Assembly (NCBI GenBank): GCA_964363055.1
Contig: CAYIGN010000028.1
Location: 1 to 9,297 of the forward strand
Direction of reading: 5' to 3'
DNA length: 9,297 nucleotides
Origin: CAYIGN01 sp964363055
GTDB taxonomy: Bacteria > Patescibacteriota > Minisyncoccia > Sungbacterales > HO2-52-23
Below are positions 4,878-9,297 of the stretch, in pieces (within the stretch, counting starts at the first letter, position 1; every line of letters begins with the position of its first letter). A program made the position numbers and the translations under genes. Under the pieces are notes generated by a model. That model was not told the origin of the DNA and searched no databases. It worked only from the letters and a program-made list of their open reading frames with translations.

Positions 4878-7100
4878 TCATCCAGCAGTATACTCCTCCG
4901 CTTCTTCCAGTTTGAGCGACAGCAGGCGCGAGACGCCGTCATCGCCCATTGATACTCCGTACAAAACGCCGGCGGACTTCATTGTCTCGCGGTTGTGGGT
5001 CACTAAAATCAACTGGGTCTTTTTGGCAAGTTCCTTCAAAATCGCGGCATAGCGCTGGGAATTGGCTTCATCCAACGCCGCGTCGGTTTCGTCCAAAACC
5101 AAAAACGGCGGGGGATTGACCGCGGTGATGGCAAACAAAAGCGCAATCGCCGTAAGGGCCCGCTCGCCGCCCGAGAGCATGGTAAGCCCATGAATCCGCT
5201 TGCGCGGCAAATCCACTTCGATTTCTATCCCTTCTTCTTTTTCGACTTCCTCTCCGGAGGCGACGTCTTCCGTAATTCGTGATTCGAGATTCGAGACCCG
5301 TAGCCGCCCCGCTCCTCCGCCAAAAATGATCCGGAAATAATTGTGGAATTCATCCCTGATTTTGGCAAACCCCTTTTTGAAATCATTCTTTATCTGTGAA
5401 TCAAGTTCTTTGATAAGCGACTTGAGCGATGCGTGCGCCTGCTTGAGATCTTCCAGCTCCTTGACAAGAAAATCATGCCGTGCCTCGGTGTCTTGATATT
5501 CTTTGATCACCGCCGGATCAATTCCGCCGGTTTCTTCCATCTTCGCCCGCAGGCGCTCAATTTTGCGCAGCAATTCCTGCCGCGACATATGACCATACGC
5601 GGCGACATTCGGAGCTTCCGCCTCCGAGTTCGGAGGCGGAAGCTCCGAATCAAACGCCCTCGCCTCGCGCTGGAACGCCTCCTTGCGTTCGCGAACCTGC
5701 TTCTCTTCAAATTTCAGCCGTTCCAGTGCTACGACTATTTCCCGCTCTTCATCCCGCTTGGCCCGCAGGGTTGAATCCAGTGCGCGCAGCCGCTCATGCG
5801 CCGAACGCAGCGCCTCCGAGCCCCGGCGCCGCACCTCCTCTCCCCGCAAAATCGCCTTCTCAGCCCCGCCCAGCTCCCCCTCTAATTTCCGGATGGTCGC
5901 CTCTATTTCTTTCATCAACGGCGACTCTCCGTGTTTTACATGGGCTGCCGTCATGGGTCCTCCCTGTACTCTCTCCAGCGCCCGCTCGATATCTTCCACC
6001 AAAACCAGAAGGTGCGGCCGGAGAACATCAACTTGATCTTCTTCCTCAATTAGTGAACGGATCTCGGCCAAAGAGACATGGACCTCCTCGGCGAATGCCC
6101 GCAAATCCATTATATTTTCAACCGACCGACCGAGCTTTTCGCGCTCGGCTTCCAGCTTTCCTTCCAGACGCCCAAGCTCTCGCGCCAACTCCTGCCTTTT
6201 CTTGACAGCCGCAGCGAGCTCCTGCTCGGCTCCGGATACCTCCGGCGGTAGCGCCTCTTTTTCAGCTGCGGCCGATTCTTTGGTCAGACGATCTATCTCT
6301 TTTTGCAGAAGTACGAGTTTGTCTGCAAGGGGCCGGCGCTGTGCTGCCTGCGCCTCCTCTTCCTTGTCAATCTCGTCCGATTCCCTGGCAATATAGATAT
6401 GTTCAAGCCCTCTCAATTCTATAGCTATACTCTCACGCGCCTCGGCCCGCTTGGCTTGCGAGCGCAGAAACTTCAGATGGGGTGCTAACTCTCGCAAAAC
6501 CACCTCGGCCTGCTGCATATTGCGCTCGGTCGCCTCTATCTTGCGCTGGGCTTCTGCTTTTTTCAGCCGATATACCGAGAGACCCAGCGCTTCCTCCAGC
6601 ATCTCCCAGCGCTCACGCGGACCGGACAAAAGAATCCGGTCTACCTCGCCCTGACCGATGATATTATGCTTGGTCTCTCCAAGACCCAGGCGCGCCGTCA
6701 ATTCAACTACATCTTTCAACCTCACGGTCGAGCCATTGATAGAATACTCATTGATCCCGTCGCGAAAGATTTTACGACCGAGAATTACTTCCTCAAATTC
6801 AAGCGGTAACTGGCCGTTCGTATTGTCAAAGAGAAGCGATACCGACGCTTTACCCATCCGCGAGACGTGCGGCCCGCCTGCGGGAGAGATCGGGGATCCG
6901 GACCAAATCAAATCCTCGCCTTTCTTCCCGCGCAGCGACTTCATGGACTGCTCGCCCAGCACCCAGCGAATACTTTCGGCAATATTTGATTTTCCCGAGC
7001 CGTTGGGGCCCACAATCGCAATAATTCGCGAGGGAAATTCCAAAGTCGTCGCTTTGGCAAACGACTTAAACCCAGAGAGTTCAAGACGGGTGAGAGTCAC
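4878..7100 (-). CDS. smc: Short SMC-family chromosome ATPase lacking a recognisable hinge
   Basis: This 740-residue protein has both SMC ATPase halves. The N-terminal head shows 'LSGFKSFA', Walker A 'GPNGSGKSN' at 31-39 and 'VLGEQSMKSLRG' at 47-58. The C-terminal head shows 'LSGGERALTAIALLFAI' at 642-658, Walker B 'FLVLDETDAALDE' at 666-678 and 'QLILVTHN' at 696-703. SMC dimers use ATP to organise and separate chromosomes. Classical bacterial SMC is about 1,150-1,200 residues; here the two coiled-coil arms (about 175-345 and 395-580) meet at a short apex near 345-395 with no 120-residue hinge and no CxxC hook. The start is GTG at 7100, giving 'MTLTRLELSGFKSFA'. An in-frame TAA (the stop of the preceding SIR2-like gene) lies five codons upstream. 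The return arm carries a palindrome-encoded stretch (484-498) and the C-lobe a 7-nt repeat (602-609). ScpA/ScpB genes are not in the window. Confidence 0.93.
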   Translation of the reverse strand: MTLTRLELSGFKSFAKATTLEFPSRIIAIVGPNGSGKSNIAESIRWVLGEQSMKSLRGKKGEDLIWSGSPISPAGGPHVSRMGKASVSLLFDNTNGQLPLEFEEVILGRKIFRDGINEYSINGSTVRLKDVVELTARLGLGETKHNIIGQGEVDRILLSGPRERWEMLEEALGLSVYRLKKAEAQRKIEATERNMQQAEVVLRELAPHLKFLRSQAKRAEARESIAIELRGLEHIYIARESDEIDKEEEAQAAQRRPLADKLVLLQKEIDRLTKESAAAEKEALPPEVSGAEQELAAAVKKRQELARELGRLEGKLEAEREKLGRSVENIMDLRAFAEEVHVSLAEIRSLIEEEDQVDVLRPHLLVLVEDIERALERVQGGPMTAAHVKHGESPLMKEIEATIRKLEGELGGAEKAILRGEEVRRRGSEALRSAHERLRALDSTLRAKRDEEREIVVALERLKFEEKQVRERKEAFQREARAFDSELPPPNSEAEAPNVAAYGHMSRQELLRKIERLRAKMEETGGIDPAVIKEYQDTEARHDFLVKELEDLKQAHASLKSLIKELDSQIKNDFKKGFAKIRDEFHNYFRIIFGGGAGRLRVSNLESRITEDVASGEEVEKEEGIEIEVDLPRKRIHGLTMLSGGERALTAIALLFAITAVNPPPFLVLDETDAALDEANSQRYAAILKELAKKTQLILVTHNRETMKSAGVLYGVSMGDDGVSRLLSLKLEEAEEYTAG
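5275..5295. repeat. Three 7-nt units inside smc
   Basis: ATTCGTG, ATTCGAG and ATTCGAG follow each other exactly. They encode residues 602-609 (VSNLESRI) in a loop of the C-terminal head, just before the 'GIEIEV' strand, where SMC proteins vary. Confidence 0.75.
5607..5650. repeat. Perfect 44-bp palindrome (21-bp arms, 2-nt spacer) inside smc
   Basis: The left arm 5607-5627 (core GGAGCTTCCGCCTCCGA) and right arm 5630-5650 (core TCGGAGGCGGAAGCTCC) are exact inverted copies separated by GT. It encodes residues 484-498 (DSELPPPNSEAEAPN), a Pro-rich break in the returning coiled coil. This looks like a palindromic element inserted in frame into a tolerant site, comparable in style with Rickettsia palindromic elements. 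In mRNA it would form a very stable hairpin. Confidence 0.88.
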
Positions 7101-7112
7101 AATACAAGTAGG

Positions 7113-8114
7113 TTAAGCCGTGCCAAAGAATGTTTTGCATTCGGGACTCGCCATATAGGTACTGAACCCAATCGCTTCATGGAAACGCGAGATGTTGGGA
7201 CGACCGGAAAATTCTCTGAATGTTCCGTCAATGACATTTGAAGACCCAGATACTACGGTCAAGTTGATCGGCTGTTCTAAATTTCGTATGAGGTCAATGA
7301 TATATCTGTCACGAGCACTCCATCCAAGAATAAGGATGCGATCAATCTTCTCCAGTTCTCTCTTTAAAAGATCGCGGTGATGTGGCGGACAGATATATTC
7401 ACTTTTTCCAGGGAGAGGAATGGCGACTGCCGGAAACTTCCAAAAGCCATTTCTTTCCTCCAGTCCTTTGATATGGTGCGGCACACTGTTCACTTTCCTC
7501 CTCAAACCTTCGAGAAAAAGTGGATTATCTCTCAAAATATCCTCTTCCGTTCGATATACATACTCATAGGCAGCATCCTTTCTAAAGATATATCGCCAGT
7601 CACATGAGCCATGAACCTTAATTACCTTTATCGGCCCTTCTATATAATGCTCTGTGCTGCTGACGCCTGAATTCAAATCGTGTTCGAAGAGTGTATCGTA
7701 ATTGAAATTAACCACAATTGCCCTTTTGGGACCATCCTTTATTTCCTGAATCAGTGCACGATAGTTACTTGCGGTCTGTCCCCCGAATCCTCCGGCAGGG
7801 CTTGAAATTTTCGTAAAGAGTTCCTGGAGATAAAATTCAAACATCACGAGTTGAACGCTCCTTTCCGAATTTTCTTGGGCACGTTTCTGTATCCGCAATA
7901 AAGAGTCCTCCAGAGATGTGCCCGGAGATATATCTCGCATCACACTAGAAGTCAAATCTATTACTTCGGGGAAACGTCGTATAATTCCATCAAAACGGAT
8001 ATCTAATAAACTATCTGAAACGGGCGGCCTCAATTCTATTACTCCGGTAATGTGCTTCTCAGGCACAGAATCAAAAGACGCCCCAGCGCCTAAGATAATC
8101 AACGGGTAGAACAT
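7113..8114 (-). CDS. Stand-alone SIR2-like domain protein
   Basis: This 333-residue protein has the signs of a divergent SIR2/Rossmann NAD-binding fold: 'LIILGAGASFDSVP' at 5-18 (GAGAS loop), 'IVVNFNYDTLFEH' at 133-145 in place of the sirtuin QN.D motif, 'VIKVHGSCDW' at 164-173 with the catalytic-type His168, and 'RILILGWSARDRYI' at 259-272, a segment typical of SIR2-like families. No zinc Cys pairs or membrane helices are visible. Relatives include NAD-consuming effectors of phage-defence systems (for example ThsA, DSR and short Argonaute SIR2 partners), but a partner sensor domain is not present here, so this function is only a possibility. It sits 12 nt upstream of smc in the same frame. 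By eye it is more AT-rich than smc and not a usual member of the rnc-smc neighbourhood, suggesting acquisition. ATG at 8114; no Shine-Dalgarno. Confidence 0.75.
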   Translation of the reverse strand: MFYPLIILGAGASFDSVPEKHITGVIELRPPVSDSLLDIRFDGIIRRFPEVIDLTSSVMRDISPGTSLEDSLLRIQKRAQENSERSVQLVMFEFYLQELFTKISSPAGGFGGQTASNYRALIQEIKDGPKRAIVVNFNYDTLFEHDLNSGVSSTEHYIEGPIKVIKVHGSCDWRYIFRKDAAYEYVYRTEEDILRDNPLFLEGLRRKVNSVPHHIKGLEERNGFWKFPAVAIPLPGKSEYICPPHHRDLLKRELEKIDRILILGWSARDRYIIDLIRNLEQPINLTVVSGSSNVIDGTFREFSGRPNISRFHEAIGFSTYMASPECKTFFGTA

Positions 8115-8167
8115 AGGTATGCGCTAAAACCATAATGGCGCGGTCGAGGCCATGCCGTCCGTAGAAT

Positions 8168-8371
8168 TTATGAGATACGATCTCGTAAATGTTGGTGGCG
8201 CTCAAACTCTTTCAATCGCGCCTGCAGGACCATAAGTTCCTCGTTCAGAAGGTCGAACGCAGAGTTATCATGCCAACTGTTTACATCACCTTGCGCCGCT
8301 TCGCCGCGCTCGCGCACTTTGTCTGCAATCTTGCGTCTCAGCGCTTCAATTTTTTCTTCAATCGTCTCCAT
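8168..8371 (-). CDS. 67-residue coiled-coil protein resembling the GreA N-terminal domain
   Basis: The protein is highly charged and mostly helical: a first helix from residue 1 to about 25, a turn at 'GDVNSWHDNSAF' (28-39) and a second helix ending 'ARLKEFERH'. The turn and second helix echo the GreA hairpin tip and its return helix, where 'GDLSENAEY' is followed by '.RIKELE'. Asp29 and Asp35 could match the two acidic tip residues that act in the RNA polymerase secondary channel, with about three extra residues in the tip. The GreA C-terminal FKBP-like domain is absent. It may be a mini secondary-channel factor or simply a small coiled coil. The ATG is 4 nt after the cutA stop, implying co-transcription and possibly coupled translation. 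Confidence 0.7.
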   Translation of the reverse strand: METIEEKIEALRRKIADKVRERGEAAQGDVNSWHDNSAFDLLNEELMVLQARLKEFERHQHLRDRIS

Positions 8372-8375
8372 AAAT

Positions 8376-8693
8376 CTACTTTAGTTCTCCCTGCAGCCAT
8401 TTTAGGTAAGGAGTATGCGCTTTTTCCACCGACACGGCCAGGATGGAGGGCACGGTATAGGAATGAAGCATCTCCACTTCGCGTTCAATGCTGAAAAAGT
8501 TGTTGCGCACTGTCTTCACTAATAGAATCGCCTCACGGCTCTTTTCAATTTTATTTTTCCGCGGAGGCCACCAATAAAAAGAGGCAGTTCCGGGGATAAC
8601 CACACTGCAGGCCGCGAGACGTTTCTTTACGAGCGATAGGCCGATCTTCCCCGCCTCCCGCGCATTTTTGCAGGTGATAAAAACCAAAATCAT
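8376..8693 (-). CDS. cutA: CutA1 family protein (divalent cation tolerance)
   Basis: This 105-residue protein matches CutA1 throughout: 'MILVFITCKNAREA' at the N terminus, 'LVKKRLAACSVVIPG' at 21-35, 'SFYWWPP' at 38-44, 'EAILLVKT' at 54-61 and 'LHSYTVPSILAVSVE' at 76-90, ending 'YLKWLQGEL'. CutA1 forms a compact, very stable cytoplasmic trimer with a ferredoxin-like fold; it was linked to copper tolerance in E. coli, but its general role is unclear. Length is normal. The ATG at 8693 is preferred over a TTG two codons upstream. It lies 78 nt after the rnc stop with no clear terminator between, so it may be in the same transcript. Confidence 0.95.
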   Translation of the reverse strand: MILVFITCKNAREAGKIGLSLVKKRLAACSVVIPGTASFYWWPPRKNKIEKSREAILLVKTVRNNFFSIEREVEMLHSYTVPSILAVSVEKAHTPYLKWLQGELK

Positions 8694-8771
8694 AGTCAAC
8701 GCCGACTCTTGGATAACGATTTTCTTCTAACCCCATAAACCCAAAAATGAACGAAGAGGCGAGCCGTGAAT

Positions 8772-9297
8772 TTAACCCCAGTGTTTTGTATGCAGCCCCA
8801 TCCGCGCCGCTGCTTCTTGCGCGGCCTGTTTGGACGGACCCTCGCCCTCGGCTACTAACTCCTCGCCCAAAAACACTCCCACCACAAAGTGTTTGTCGTG
8901 ATCCGGGCCCCATTCACGTAGAACCTCGTAAGCAGGCGTGATACCGACTCGCTCCTGCGCTTCTTCCTGAAATAATGACTTGGGGTCTTTGTAGAGTTTC
9001 TTTTCCAAGACCTCCGGCAGTCGCGGCAACAGCACCCGCTCAATGAACCCCTTGGCCGCATCGTAACCCTGATCCAGATAAATCGCGCCCGCCAGCGCCT
9101 CGAATGCATTGGCTAAGATATACTGGCGCGCGCGGCCTACGTCTTTTGCCTCTCCGCGCGAGAGCAAGAGAAACCCGTTGACCCCGATCTCGCTCGCGAT
9201 GTCGGCAAGCATGGTGGAATTGACCAAAGCCGCCCGAAAACTGGTCAGTTCCCCTTCGGGCTTCTCCGGAAAGCGGCGGTATAATTCTTCAGTTACC
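8772..9297 (-). CDS. rnc: Ribonuclease III (5' end outside window)
   Basis: The visible 174 residues enter in frame at the right edge. They hold the second half of the RNase III catalytic domain: 'FRAALVNSTMLADIA', 'LLLSRGEAKDVGRARQYILANAFEALAGAIYLDQG', given here as one motif block around positions 9170-9070, and then a double-stranded RNA-binding domain from 'DPKSLFQEEAQ' to 'AAQEAAARMGL' near the C terminus. RNase III dimers cut double-stranded RNA in rRNA precursor and mRNA processing, using Mg ions. The first signature with ERLEFLGD is off the window. The metal-ligand position equal to E. coli Asp114 is Asn ('LANAFEAL'), while the Glu117 equivalent is present. Placement upstream of smc is common in bacteria. 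Confidence 0.96.
   Translation of the reverse strand, partial: VTEELYRRFPEKPEGELTSFRAALVNSTMLADIASEIGVNGFLLLSRGEAKDVGRARQYILANAFEALAGAIYLDQGYDAAKGFIERVLLPRLPEVLEKKLYKDPKSLFQEEAQERVGITPAYEVLREWGPDHDKHFVVGVFLGEELVAEGEGPSKQAAQEAAARMGLHTKHWG

Noticed and set aside
4878..7100. SbcC/Rad50 rather than SMC
   Set aside because: There is no CxxC zinc hook at the apex, and the head motifs ('LSGFKSFA', 'LSGGERALTAIALLFAI', 'LVLDETDAALDE') are of the SMC type.
1..9297. Recoded UGA (code 25, as in Gracilibacteria/Absconditabacteria)
   Set aside because: UGA ends rpsP and smc at sensible C termini, and no gene has an internal in-frame UGA.

Overview
This window looks like a compact bacterial chromosome segment from the Candidate Phyla Radiation (Patescibacteria, probably Parcubacteria-like). 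This is inferred from protein style and layout, not proven. The pointers are a GH1 enzyme and a clan GH-A enzyme of a type I associate with these genomes, a very short SMC, no recognisable Shine-Dalgarno sequence before most starts, and many short periodic or palindromic repeats in and between genes. Every supported gene lies on the minus strand, so transcription runs from the high-coordinate end to the low end. UGA, UAA and UAG all serve as stops, so the standard bacterial code fits.

Layout in transcription order: the C-terminal part of RNase III (rnc, entering from the right edge), cutA, a 67-residue coiled-coil protein resembling the GreA N-terminal domain, a SIR2-like gene, a hinge-less smc, rpsP, a KH-domain gene (khpA type), trmD, a GH1 glycosidase, and a long gene running off the left edge. 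That last gene joins a ten-helix EamA/DMT-type transporter to a clan GH-A hydrolase domain. The rnc-smc-rpsP-KH-trmD series is a familiar bacterial information-processing neighbourhood. Here cutA, the Gre-like gene and the SIR2-like gene sit between rnc and smc, and a possible carbohydrate pair sits after trmD.

Non-coding structure is rich. There is a 156-bp MITE-like element with 18-bp terminal inverted repeats and a 5-bp target duplication between rpsP and khpA. A 67-bp inverted-repeat element lies between the two glycosidase genes, and a perfect 21-bp-arm palindrome sits inside smc. An intrinsic terminator lies between khpA and trmD. Five tracts with a 7-nt period are present, three of them inside coding regions where they appear to encode surface loops of conserved proteins.

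Possible joint function: the core genes serve ribosome and tRNA maturation (rpsP, khpA, trmD, rnc) and chromosome organisation (smc). The terminal pair could form a minimal glycan-use module, with the fused hydrolase outside the membrane, the DMT moiety transporting, and the GH1 enzyme working in the cytoplasm. The most unusual items are the transporter-hydrolase fusion, the hinge-less SMC preceded in frame by a SIR2-like gene, and the 7-nt repeats.
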